DNA of 20,178 bases from a bacterium. Its GTDB lineage: Bacteria; Planctomycetota; UBA11346. The DNA is taken from positions 1-20,178 of the forward strand of contig JAIFKN010000043.1 in NCBI GenBank assembly GCA_020049615.1, in the 5' to 3' direction. The translations under genes and the position numbers were made by a program. The notes under the pieces were generated by a model. That model ran no database searches. It was not told the origin of the DNA and saw nothing but the letters and a program-made list of their open reading frames with translations. Position 1 is the stretch's first letter; every line of letters begins with the position of its first letter. Of this stretch, positions 1 to 7,176 are shown piece after piece.

Positions 1-436
1 AATGGCTGGCGATGAGGTCGGGCGGCCGCACCGCGGCGGCGGCGAGGGCGGCGGCGATGTCGCCGTCGGCGATCGCATTGCCGTCCTCCTGCGGCCGGTC
101 GGCGTGCAGGGCGCCGCCGGCGAACAGCACGGTGCAGCGGCCAAGCCGGACGAGCGAACCGCGCGGCTGGTGCACCAGGCCGTGTCGGGCCCAGTGTCCG
201 GCCAGGCCGGAGGTGTGCGCCCAGGCGAGGAACTCGTGGTCTTCGTGGTTGCCGTCCACCGCCAGGACCGGGATGGGGAAGCGCGGCCAGGCCTGGCCGG
301 CGCCGAGCAGGTCCTCGCGGAAGCCGAGGTCGCCGAGTTGGATCGCGGTGCCGGCCCCGGCGGCTGCGGCCGCCTGCACGCAGGCGGCGAGGCGGTCGAG
401 ATCGCCATGCACGTCACCGATGAAAGCGATATTCAT
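1..436 (-). CDS. Calcineurin-like metallophosphoesterase (3' end beyond window)
   Basis: The first 145 residues of a metal-dependent phosphoesterase run off the left edge. The N-terminus MNIAFIGDVHGD carries the first metal-binding motif (D8, H10). GDLG (D36) and GNHE (N63, H64) follow, and the visible part ends at a DLIASH segment (H145) that fits the next metal ligand. Order and spacing match the calcineurin-like superfamily of phosphomonoesterases, phosphodiesterases and nucleotide hydrolases. The substrate cannot be told. No signal peptide is present, so it should be cytoplasmic. Its ATG overlaps the stop codon of the sensor-nucleotidyltransferase gene by 4 bp (ATGA), implying translational coupling. 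I infer that it could reverse or process a product of that upstream enzyme. Family confidence is high; function is open. Confidence 0.9.
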   Translation of the reverse strand, partial: MNIAFIGDVHGDLDRLAACVQAAAAAGAGTAIQLGDLGFREDLLGAGQAWPRFPIPVLAVDGNHEDHEFLAWAHTSGLAGHWARHGLVHQPRGSLVRLGRCTVLFAGGALHADRPQEDGNAIADGDIAAALAAAAVRPPDLIASH

Positions 437-2880
437 GCGCCGAGCTTGGCCAGATCGCCGCGCAGGCGCTCGCGCAGCGTGTCGATCGTCGCCAGGGCAC
501 GCTTGAGCTGGGCGCGATCCCAGGGGCTCAGCGCCGCGGGGTCGAGGTGGTCGCCGCCGCCAGGGGCGGTGCGGATGCCGAGGCGCAGGCCGAGCAGGAA
601 GCGCCAGGCGTCGAGGGCGTCGCCGACCGTGTCGGTCGGGGCGTGGCCACCCTCGGCCAAGGTGCGCAGGCGCACGCCGGTGCCGGTGGCGAGGACGCCG
701 TGCTTCAGCGCCTGGAAGCGGGCGAAGCCGGCGATGTGCAGCATCGCCAGCTTGAGGTCGGTGGTGCCCTGGCGCTCATCGTCCGGGCGGATGCCGCCGA
801 ACAGGCCTCGTGGGCTGCGCACCTTCAGCGTCTCCTGGGCCAGTTGGACCAGGAACACCGGGCGTGCGGCGACATCGCGGCGGATCGACGCAGCCAACTC
901 GCCGGCCAGGGCGGCATCGCCCCACACCGTGCGGGCATCGAAGAACACGGCCGCCTCCAGCAGCGCCTGCGGCTCGGCCTCGCGAATCCAGCCGCCGTAG
1001 GTCGCCTGCCAGCGGGCTAGCGGCAGGCACCAGCGCGGATCCGCCGCGTGGCAGCCGCCGTGGCAGCGCGGCCATCCCGCGGCGTGATAGCGCGCCACGA
1101 CGTCGGTGGCGAAGGCGTGGAACCAGCGCGGATCCGCGCCATCAGCGAAAACCAGGGTGTTGTCCTGGTCGCCACCTGGCAGCAGTTCGTTGCGGCCCTG
1201 GCTGCCCACCGCGAGCAGGGCGCAGGGCGCAGGCGGCTGGCCGAGCCCCTCCAGCGCCAGGGAGATGCAGCGGTTGAGCACCGCGTCGGCCACGCGTGAA
1301 CCCTCGGCGGCGGCCAGTTCGAGGTCGAGGCGCACGCGGGACAGCGACGCCATCCAAGCGTCGAGCCGGCGGCGGATACCGGCCAGCTCGCCCTGGCTGG
1401 CGTTGGCGGTGGCGGCGACCAGCTGGCCCGGCCCTTGGCGCAGGGCGTCGAGCAGATGCGCCGCGGTCAGCAGGCGCGGTTGACCGTCAGCGCCGGTGAC
1501 CACCAGCCGCCCGACCCGCGACGAGGTCATGGCGTCGGCGGCCTCGGCAAGGCTGGCGTCGGCGGGCAGGGTGCGCACCGGGGCGCTCATCGCGGCATAG
1601 GCGGTGGCGCCGCCGCGCCGGGCGAGGTCTCCGGCAGTGACCACACCGACGATGCCGCCGTCCGGTGCGGTCAGCAGGGCGGCGCTGCCGCCTGCGGCGG
1701 CGAGGCTGGCGATGACTTCTGCCGGGGCGGCGGTCAGCGGCAGCACCGGCACCGGCACGGCGAGCGGTGCGGCGCGGGTCAGCAATCCGGCCTGGGCGAT
1801 TGCGGCGCGGTCGTTGAGCGCTTCGGCGGCGGCGCGGCGGTCGCGCTCGTCCGGGGTCGGGGCGCCGTCGGCGAGGTCGCGTGCGGTCAGCACCAGGGCT
1901 GGCTGGCCCTGGACCGTCACCGGCCCGGCCTCGACCAGGGCCGGCACCGGGCCATGCAGCCCCGCCAGCATCGCCTGGCGTGGTCCAGCGGCACCGCCGG
2001 CCACCAGCATGCGGTCGGCGGGGTCGACGAAGATCGCGTCTGGTGTCGCTGGCGTCGTCCCGAGCAGCTCTGCCGCCCGGCGGTTGGCGCCGACGATGCG
2101 GCCATCAGCCACCAGCCAGACTGCCTCACTGCTGGCGTGGGCGAGGGCCTCGAAGCGGGCGTGCGAACGCGCCAGTTCCGCCTCGGCAGCGCGGCGGGCG
2201 CGCTCGCTGGTCCAGCCCTGGCGCAGGCCGATGGCGACCAGCGCCGTGATGAGCAGGCCGATGCCGGCCGCGATCCACGACAGCTGGCGGGTGGTGCGCG
2301 CGGTCTCGGCCTCGACGTCATGCAGGTAGAGGCCGCTGCCGACCACCCAGCCCCACGGCGCGAAACCGCGCACGAAGGACAGCTTCGGTTCGATCCGCGC
2401 CGCATCGTCCTTCCATTGCCAGCGGTAGCGGATGAATCCTTCGCCGGCCTTGGCGACCAGGGTGTTGCTGGCGGCGAACAGGCGCACGCCGTCCGGATCG
2501 GCGTAGGCGGTCAGGTCCTGGCCCTCGAGGTCCGGGCGGTACGGATGCGCGATCATCCGGCAGCCGAGGTCGATGACCCAGAGGTAGTCCTTGCTGGCAT
2601 CGCCGTAGCGCAGCGCCCGCAGGTCGGCGGCGGCCTGCGCCTGGGCGGTGGCGCGGTCGATGGTGCCGGCGGTCTCGGCGGCATGGTGGCGCTCGCACAG
2701 GCTGAGGGCCGAGGCGACGATGGCGCGCAGTGTCTCGCGCTTGCGCTCCAGCAGCGCCTCGGTGGTGGCCGGGATGATCAGCAGCCAGACGGCGGCGGCG
2801 AACAGACCGATGGCCAGCAGCGGCGGGGCGACCAGCCGGAGTACGGCGAAGCGGTGGCTGGGCGGGGTGACGGTCGGCAC
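433..2880 (-). CDS. Membrane sensor: sCache - PAS - CBS pair - DUF294 nucleotidyltransferase
   Basis: An 815-residue multidomain signalling protein. A transmembrane segment (about 18-38) precedes an extracytoplasmic sCache-like sensor (about 45-195; note KDYLWVIDLGCRMIAHPY and WGWVVGSGLYLHDVE). A second transmembrane segment (about 200-219) leads into a cytoplasmic PAS domain (about 240-335), two CBS motifs (about 370-485) and a DUF294 nucleotidyltransferase. The last carries GSQGRNELLPGGDQDN at 559-574, the GlnD-like Gly-Ser/Asp-x-Asp signature with D571 and D573 kept. A helical DUF294 C-terminal region (about 665-810) follows. DUF294 proteins usually have an N-terminal cyclic-nucleotide-binding domain instead, so the Cache-PAS input is the odd part. 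The start is GTG, 12 bp after the nhaA stop. It probably transfers a nucleotide to a protein or small molecule in response to an external ligand; that role is inferred. Confidence 0.85.
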   Translation of the reverse strand: MPTVTPPSHRFAVLRLVAPPLLAIGLFAAAVWLLIIPATTEALLERKRETLRAIVASALSLCERHHAAETAGTIDRATAQAQAAADLRALRYGDASKDYLWVIDLGCRMIAHPYRPDLEGQDLTAYADPDGVRLFAASNTLVAKAGEGFIRYRWQWKDDAARIEPKLSFVRGFAPWGWVVGSGLYLHDVEAETARTTRQLSWIAAGIGLLITALVAIGLRQGWTSERARRAAEAELARSHARFEALAHASSEAVWLVADGRIVGANRRAAELLGTTPATPDAIFVDPADRMLVAGGAAGPRQAMLAGLHGPVPALVEAGPVTVQGQPALVLTARDLADGAPTPDERDRRAAAEALNDRAAIAQAGLLTRAAPLAVPVPVLPLTAAPAEVIASLAAAGGSAALLTAPDGGIVGVVTAGDLARRGGATAYAAMSAPVRTLPADASLAEAADAMTSSRVGRLVVTGADGQPRLLTAAHLLDALRQGPGQLVAATANASQGELAGIRRRLDAWMASLSRVRLDLELAAAEGSRVADAVLNRCISLALEGLGQPPAPCALLAVGSQGRNELLPGGDQDNTLVFADGADPRWFHAFATDVVARYHAAGWPRCHGGCHAADPRWCLPLARWQATYGGWIREAEPQALLEAAVFFDARTVWGDAALAGELAASIRRDVAARPVFLVQLAQETLKVRSPRGLFGGIRPDDERQGTTDLKLAMLHIAGFARFQALKHGVLATGTGVRLRTLAEGGHAPTDTVGDALDAWRFLLGLRLGIRTAPGGGDHLDPAALSPWDRAQLKRALATIDTLRERLRGDLAKLGA

Positions 2881-2892
2881 CCCGGCAGCCTA

Positions 2893-4236
2893 TCAGTGCG
2901 CCGGCGGTTGGGGATGGGTCAGGCGCCGGCAGAGCAGGAATCCGCTGATCCCGGCGACCAGGGAGGCTGTGAGGATCGCTGCTTTAGCGATCGCCTGGTG
3001 GGCCGGATCCGCCTCGCCGAAGGCCAAGCCGGAGATGAAGATCGCCATGGTGAAGCCGACGCCCGCTAGCACGCCCGCAGCGAGCAGACCGCGGCGATCA
3101 AGACCGTCAGGCAGGGCGGCCAGGCCCAGGCGGACCGCCAGCAGGCTGGAGCCTACCACTCCGAGCGGCTTGCCGAGGATCAGTCCCAGGGAGGTGCCCC
3201 AGAACACCGGATCAGCGGCGGCGGCAAGCATCGAGCGGTCGAGGACGACGCCGGCGTTGGCCAGGGCGAAGATCGGGACGATGACGAAGTTCACCCACGG
3301 GCCGAGAGTGTGCTCCCAGGCGACCAGCGGACTGCGGCCGTGGCCGACGCCCTGGGCCAGCTTCTCGATGGTATCGCCGGTGTTGGGCGTCTTCAACTCG
3401 GCTTCAGCGAACCCGGCCGTCCAGGCAATGGTGCGGTCGGGATCCACCGAACCATGCAGGGGGATGGACACGGCCAGCAGCACTCCGGCAACGGTGGCGT
3501 GGATGCCGGAATTGAGGATGCCCAGCCACAGGACGATGCCGCCGAGGACGAAGGGCAGCGGGTGGCGCACCCCGGCGCGGCCGAGGATGAGGAGTGCGGC
3601 GAACGCGCCCAGCGCCGTCAGCAGCGCCGGCACCGCGATCTGGGCGGTGTAGAACAGGGCGATGACGAGCACGGCGCCGAGATCGTCGATGATCGCCAGG
3701 GCGGCGAGGAACACGAGCAACGACGGCGGCACCCGTCCCGACAGGCGCATGATGCCCAGGGCGAAGGCGATGTCGGTCGCCATGGGTATGCCCCAGCCGG
3801 ATGCGCCGGGGCCGCCGTGGTTGAGGGCGGCGTAGATAGCTGCCGGCACCGCCATGCCGCCGATGGCGGCGAACAGCGGCAGGGCCGCCTTGCGCGGCTC
3901 GCGCAGTTCGCCGATCAGCAGTTCTCGTTTGATCTCCAGGCCGACCATGAGGAAGAAGACCGCCATCAGGCCGTCGTTGATCAGGTGCCAGAGTGACTTC
4001 TCATAGGTGGAGCCGGCGAGATGCAGGCCGACCGGCGTGTGCAGCAGGTGCTCGAAGGCGGCGTGCCAGGGGCTGTTGGCGATGATCAGGGCCGCCGCGG
4101 TGCAGCCGAGGACCAGCAGGCTGCCGGCACTGGACAGTTGGAGGAAGCGGGCGAACGGAGCGATGATGCGCTGGATCGGCTGCGGCGTCCCGGGAGAAGG
4201 GGGGATCTGGTGCGACAGCTGTGGATCGGGGCCCAT
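2893..4236 (-). CDS. nhaA: Na+/H+ antiporter NhaA
   Basis: A 447-residue inner-membrane secondary antiporter that exchanges Na+ (or Li+) for protons and maintains pH and sodium homeostasis. The diagnostic NhaA residues are present: D155 in MATDIAFALG, the transport-site pair D184-D185 in IIDDLGAVL, and a lysine (K356) in LGKPLG matching the conserved lysine of the E. coli protein. About a dozen hydrophobic segments cover residues 35-437. The N-terminal region before the first helix is some 25 residues longer than in E. coli and is Pro/Gln-rich. It is the first gene of a minus-strand run: its stop lies 12 bp before the GTG of the sensor-nucleotidyltransferase, so the two are probably co-transcribed. 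The ATG at 4236 lacks a clear Shine-Dalgarno. It is divergent from the antiporter gene at 4332. Confidence 0.95.
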   Translation of the reverse strand: MGPDPQLSHQIPPSPGTPQPIQRIIAPFARFLQLSSAGSLLVLGCTAAALIIANSPWHAAFEHLLHTPVGLHLAGSTYEKSLWHLINDGLMAVFFLMVGLEIKRELLIGELREPRKAALPLFAAIGGMAVPAAIYAALNHGGPGASGWGIPMATDIAFALGIMRLSGRVPPSLLVFLAALAIIDDLGAVLVIALFYTAQIAVPALLTALGAFAALLILGRAGVRHPLPFVLGGIVLWLGILNSGIHATVAGVLLAVSIPLHGSVDPDRTIAWTAGFAEAELKTPNTGDTIEKLAQGVGHGRSPLVAWEHTLGPWVNFVIVPIFALANAGVVLDRSMLAAAADPVFWGTSLGLILGKPLGVVGSSLLAVRLGLAALPDGLDRRGLLAAGVLAGVGFTMAIFISGLAFGEADPAHQAIAKAAILTASLVAGISGFLLCRRLTHPQPPAH

Positions 4237-4331
4237 GTCCGCGTGGTACGCGTCGTTCGCGGCAAGGCCAGCGGTCCTGCCTTGAGCCTGTTCGCGTTGA
4301 CAGCGGCGCCTGCTTGCGCCAGCGTGTCGGC

Positions 4332-5294
4332 ATGACCATCCTCCTGGCCATCGGCGCGGTCGTGGCCGGCCTCGCCCTGCTCACCCTCGGAGCCGACCGC
4401 CTCATCGCCGCCGCCTGTGCCGTCGCCCGACGCCTCCGCTTGTCGGAGGCGGTTATCGGCGCGACCATCGTGGCTGGGGGTACCAGCATGCCGGAGCTGG
4501 TCGCCAGCCTGTCTGGTGCGCTCACCGACCAATACGGCTTGGCGGTGGGCAACGTCGTCGGCTCCAACAGCTTCAACGTCGGGGCCATCCTCGGCCTGGT
4601 CGCGCTGATCGCTCCGATGGTGGTTGCTCCGGCGATCGCCCGTCGCGACTTCTGGGTCATGCTGCTGGTGACGGTGGCCTGCTGCGCCGTTTGCGCCGGG
4701 CTGGGGGAGTTGCCGCGTTGGGCCGCTGCCGTGTTCCTCATCGGTTGGCTGGGCTATGCCGTGTGGTCCGTCCGCAGCGGACATGGAGCCGATGAGGCGC
4801 CGGAGCAGGCCGCGCCGATGGGCGTGCCGACCGCCATCACATGGCTGCTTGTCGGGGTGGCTTTGCTTACCGGCGGCGGTTGGATCATGGTCTGGGGATC
4901 TGTGGAACTGGCGCGAGCGGCCGGCATCAGCGATGCGATCATCGGGCTGACCATCGTCGCCGCAGGCACCAGCATGCCCGAACTGGTCACCAGCCTGCTG
5001 GCTGCCCGGCGCGGCCAGCACCAGATCGCGGTCGCCAACATCGTCGGCTCCAACACCTTCAACATCCTGCTCATCCTGGGTGTCACCGGCCTCTTCGGCG
5101 CCCTACCGGTGGCCGAGGAGATCGCCCGGCGCGACCTGTGGTGGATGCTCGGCTTCGCCCTCGTTCTGCCCCTGGCGTGGGGACGGCGCCTGGTGATCAG
5201 CCGCTTGGCCGGCGGCCTGCTGCTTGCCGCCTACCTGATCTATCTCGGCCTGCTGATCGCTTCCGCCCTCAATGCCGGCGGTTCGGCCGCTTGA
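4332..5294 (+). CDS. CaCA-family calcium/sodium antiporter (YrbG-like)
   Basis: A 320-residue inner-membrane cation exchanger. The two signature alpha-repeats of the CaCA superfamily are clear: GGTSMPEL (49-56) with GNVVGSNSFN (73-82), and AGTSMPEL (211-218) with ANIVGSNTFN (235-244). These form the ion-binding core, with conserved Glu and Asn. About ten hydrophobic helices in inverted-repeat order, with a hydrophilic loop at about 148-165, match bacterial YrbG/NCX_Mj-type proteins in length. The ATG at 4332 was chosen because it starts directly at the first helix; the frame stays open further upstream, but those residues are polar and unlike the family. It is divergent from nhaA across 95 bp, so two cation antiporters share one intergenic region. 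Its last 26 bp overlap the end of the convergent FHA-like gene. Confidence 0.92.
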   Translation: MTILLAIGAVVAGLALLTLGADRLIAAACAVARRLRLSEAVIGATIVAGGTSMPELVASLSGALTDQYGLAVGNVVGSNSFNVGAILGLVALIAPMVVAPAIARRDFWVMLLVTVACCAVCAGLGELPRWAAAVFLIGWLGYAVWSVRSGHGADEAPEQAAPMGVPTAITWLLVGVALLTGGGWIMVWGSVELARAAGISDAIIGLTIVAAGTSMPELVTSLLAARRGQHQIAVANIVGSNTFNILLILGVTGLFGALPVAEEIARRDLWWMLGFALVLPLAWGRRLVISRLAGGLLLAAYLIYLGLLIASALNAGGSAA

Positions 5295-6114
5295 TCGGTG
5301 TGGCGCCGGGCTGGTCCGTCTCCTCGCCCAGCTCCTGCGTACCGACCGCGTCCATGGTGGCGAAGGCGCGCTCGGTCTTGACCTTCTCGTCGCTCTTGAG
5401 TTTCGGCGTCACCAGGATGACCGCGTCGGGATCTGGTCCGAGGCCGAGGGCCTGGCGCAGGGCGGCGATCTCGGCGTCGAGGCGGACGAGGCGCTGGCGG
5501 TCCTCGCGCCAGCGCGACAGGTGCGGCGCTTGCTCCGGTCGGATGGTGATGCTCTGGCCGCGGCCGAGGGCGCTGATGGCGTCGGCGGGCAGGCCGAAGG
5601 CGGAACCGTCGGCAAGGCTGCGTCGACCGGCCTCGATCAGGGCCGTGCGGCGCTCGGCCTCCAGTTCCTCCAGGCGCTGCTTCTCGGCCCGGCCGCTGAA
5701 GGCGGCGGAGACGCGCTTGAGCAGGCCGCTGGCCGAGGGCTGCGGCTCGACCGCGGCCATGCGGCTGGCGCTGATGCGCCGCTGCTGGCGTTGGCGGTCG
5801 CTGTCGCTGGCGGGGGCCGAAGCCGGCGGATTGGCGGACGGTTCGACCACATCCAGGCCGAGGGCGACAACGCGGAAGCGCAGAGCGCCGAGCTGCAGGT
5901 GGTCGCCGGCGGCCAGCATCGAGGCGGCCCGGTCGATATCGTTGACCAGGCACTGGGCGGTGCTGCGGTTGTCGAGGAAGGGCGTACCGTCCTTGATCCC
6001 GACCGCGATCTCGCCGCCAGGCTGGTCGCCGCGCTTGACCTTGAGGATCAGCGGCTTGGCCGGATCGATCCGCACCTGCTTGCCATCGCTTTCTGACTCC
6101 AGGGCGAATTCCAT
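5269..6114 (-). CDS. FHA-like domain protein with helical C-terminal region
   Basis: A 281-residue soluble protein with no signal peptide or membrane helix. Residues about 20-85 look like a divergent forkhead-associated (phosphothreonine-binding) domain: a predicted beta-rich stretch ending AAGDHLQLGALRFRVVAL, the usual L-x-x-GD-x-L-x-LG-x-x-x-F end of FHA domains. The Ser-Arg-x-His core is not recognisable (STAQC stands near that place), so phosphopeptide binding is doubtful. A Ser/Pro/Ala linker (about 90-130) follows, then charged helices (about 140-165 and 200-222) that could form coiled coils, and a polar tail. The ATG at 6114 is preferred: a GGAGG lies upstream, though 16 nt away. The frame is open to an ATG at 6189 and beyond, but this would run into mutM. 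It may be a scaffold protein; the function is unknown. Confidence 0.7.
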   Translation of the reverse strand: MEFALESESDGKQVRIDPAKPLILKVKRGDQPGGEIAVGIKDGTPFLDNRSTAQCLVNDIDRAASMLAAGDHLQLGALRFRVVALGLDVVEPSANPPASAPASDSDRQRQQRRISASRMAAVEPQPSASGLLKRVSAAFSGRAEKQRLEELEAERRTALIEAGRRSLADGSAFGLPADAISALGRGQSITIRPEQAPHLSRWREDRQRLVRLDAEIAALRQALGLGPDPDAVILVTPKLKSDEKVKTERAFATMDAVGTQELGEETDQPGATPIKRPNRRH

Positions 6115-6197
6115 CGACCAGGGATTCTCGCCTCCGCGTCCAGGGGTCAACCACTGCGCCCTGGCGGGAGCGGCGGGTCCGTCGAGCATGGTCAGCC

Positions 6198-6998
6198 ATG
6201 CCGGAACTGCCCGAGGTCGAGACGGTACGGGCCGGGTTGGAGCACCTGCTGGTCGGCTCACGCATCCGTCGCGCCCGCGCCCTGCGCAAGGATCTGCGCA
6301 CGGATATCCCTGATCTCGCCGGACTTGCGGGGGTCGAGCTCACGGCGGTGCGGCGCCGCGCCAAGTACCTGCTGATCGACACCTCAGGACCAACCATCCT
6401 CAACCACCTCGGCATGACCGGGCAGTGGCGGGAGGGGGCTGAGGTCCGACCGCACGACCATGTCGAACTCCACCTTGCTGATGGTCGGCGCCTCGCGTTC
6501 AACGATGCGCGGCGCTTCGGCCTGTTCGAACTCTGCCGTCCGGACGGCGGGCACACGGCGCTGGACGGACTCGGTCCTGAACCGCTTGGCGACGGCTTCG
6601 CTGGCGCGGTGCTGCGCGCCGCGTCGCGTCGCCATCGCCGCAGTGCGCTCAAGGCGATGATCATGGACCAGCGGATCGTGGTCGGAGTGGGCAACATCTA
6701 CGCCAGCGAGGCCTGTTTCCGCGCCGGCATCCGACCCGGACTCGCGGCGGGACGGATCGCCGGTCCGCGGCTCGACCGTCTGGCGGTGGAGATCCGCGGC
6801 ATCCTGGCCGAGGCCATCGCCAAGGGCGGCTCGACGATCGGCGACTATCGCCAGGTCAATGGGTTGTCAGGCCTGTTCCAGAACGAGTTCGCCGTCTACG
6901 GCCGGGCAGGCGAGCCGTGTCGCCGTTGCGGATCGGTCATCAGGCAGGGTGCGATCGGGGGGCGTTCCAGCTTCTGGTGCCCGCGCTGCCAGCGCTGA
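6198..6998 (+). CDS. mutM: Formamidopyrimidine-DNA glycosylase (Fpg/MutM)
   Basis: A 266-residue bifunctional DNA glycosylase/AP lyase that removes 8-oxoguanine and formamidopyrimidines in base-excision repair. All key elements are intact: the catalytic N-terminus MPELPEVE (P2 after Met removal, E3), the beta-hairpin lysine K56, the LGMTG loop (M73), the helix-two-turn-helix with VGVGNIYASE (N166), and the C-terminal zinc finger formed by C241, C244, C261 and C264 with R256 in the finger. Length is normal for the family. The ATG at 6198 is fixed because Pro2 must become the N-terminus. It is divergent from the FHA-like gene (83 bp) and convergent with tatD across a repeat-rich 177-bp spacer. 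No operon partner is visible. Confidence 0.97.
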   Translation: MPELPEVETVRAGLEHLLVGSRIRRARALRKDLRTDIPDLAGLAGVELTAVRRRAKYLLIDTSGPTILNHLGMTGQWREGAEVRPHDHVELHLADGRRLAFNDARRFGLFELCRPDGGHTALDGLGPEPLGDGFAGAVLRAASRRHRRSALKAMIMDQRIVVGVGNIYASEACFRAGIRPGLAAGRIAGPRLDRLAVEIRGILAEAIAKGGSTIGDYRQVNGLSGLFQNEFAVYGRAGEPCRRCGSVIRQGAIGGRSSFWCPRCQR

Positions 6999-7028
6999 TA
7001 GCTGACGAGGTTTTCTTCGACGCGTAGC

Positions 7029-7082
7029 GCTAGCGGGGCTCCGCCCCAGCCCAGGGCTGATTCTTGGCGTCGCCCCGCTAGC
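7029..7082. repeat. Intergenic inverted repeat, 11-bp perfect arms
   Basis: The arms GCTAGCGGGGC (7029-7039) and GCCCCGCTAGC (7072-7082) are perfectly complementary and enclose 32 bases. A smaller hairpin, GGGGC-TCC-GCCCC (7035-7047), overlaps the left arm and offers an alternative fold. It lies in the spacer between the convergent ends of mutM and tatD. No T-tract follows on either strand, so it is not a textbook terminator. GC-rich paired elements like this are typical of extragenic palindromic repeats or of processed convergent 3' ends. Confidence 0.7.
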
Positions 7083-7118
7083 CGGCTGTTGCTGCAGGGG
7101 CTGCGCCCTCGCACCCCC

Positions 7119-7176
7119 GAGTCCTTTCGTCCTCGACTTTGACTCGGCGAGTCAAAGTCCACGTCCTCAAGGACTC
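7119..7176. repeat. Nested inverted repeat / possible bidirectional terminator next to tatD stop
   Basis: The core is a 25-bp palindrome at 7135-7159: GACTTTGACTCG, one base, then CGAGTCAAAGTC (12-bp arms; a realistic hairpin is a 10-bp stem with a 5-nt loop). It is flanked by outer arms GAGTCCTT (7119-7126) and AAGGACTC (7169-7176), so the whole element can fold as a nested stem. It ends in the last codon of tatD. No uridine run follows on either strand. It probably forms the 3' end structure of tatD and/or mutM transcripts, or is a mobile extragenic repeat. Part of it is shared with 10758-10774. Confidence 0.65.
7157..7173 (-). repeat. 17-bp repeat, copy 1 (after tatD stop)
   Basis: The plus-strand sequence GTCCACGTCCTCAAGGA is identical at 7157-7173 and 10758-10774. 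In both places it lies immediately 3' of a minus-strand gene, read TAG, two or three bases, then TCCTTGAGGACGTGGAC. GTCCT-TG-AGGAC within copy 1 is a small inverted repeat. Confidence 0.8.

Noticed and set aside
1435..3069. A long plus-strand open frame of 544 codons opposite the sensor-nucleotidyltransferase gene.
   Set aside because: Gly/Gln/Arg-rich composition without motifs, antisense to a protein with five recognisable domains.
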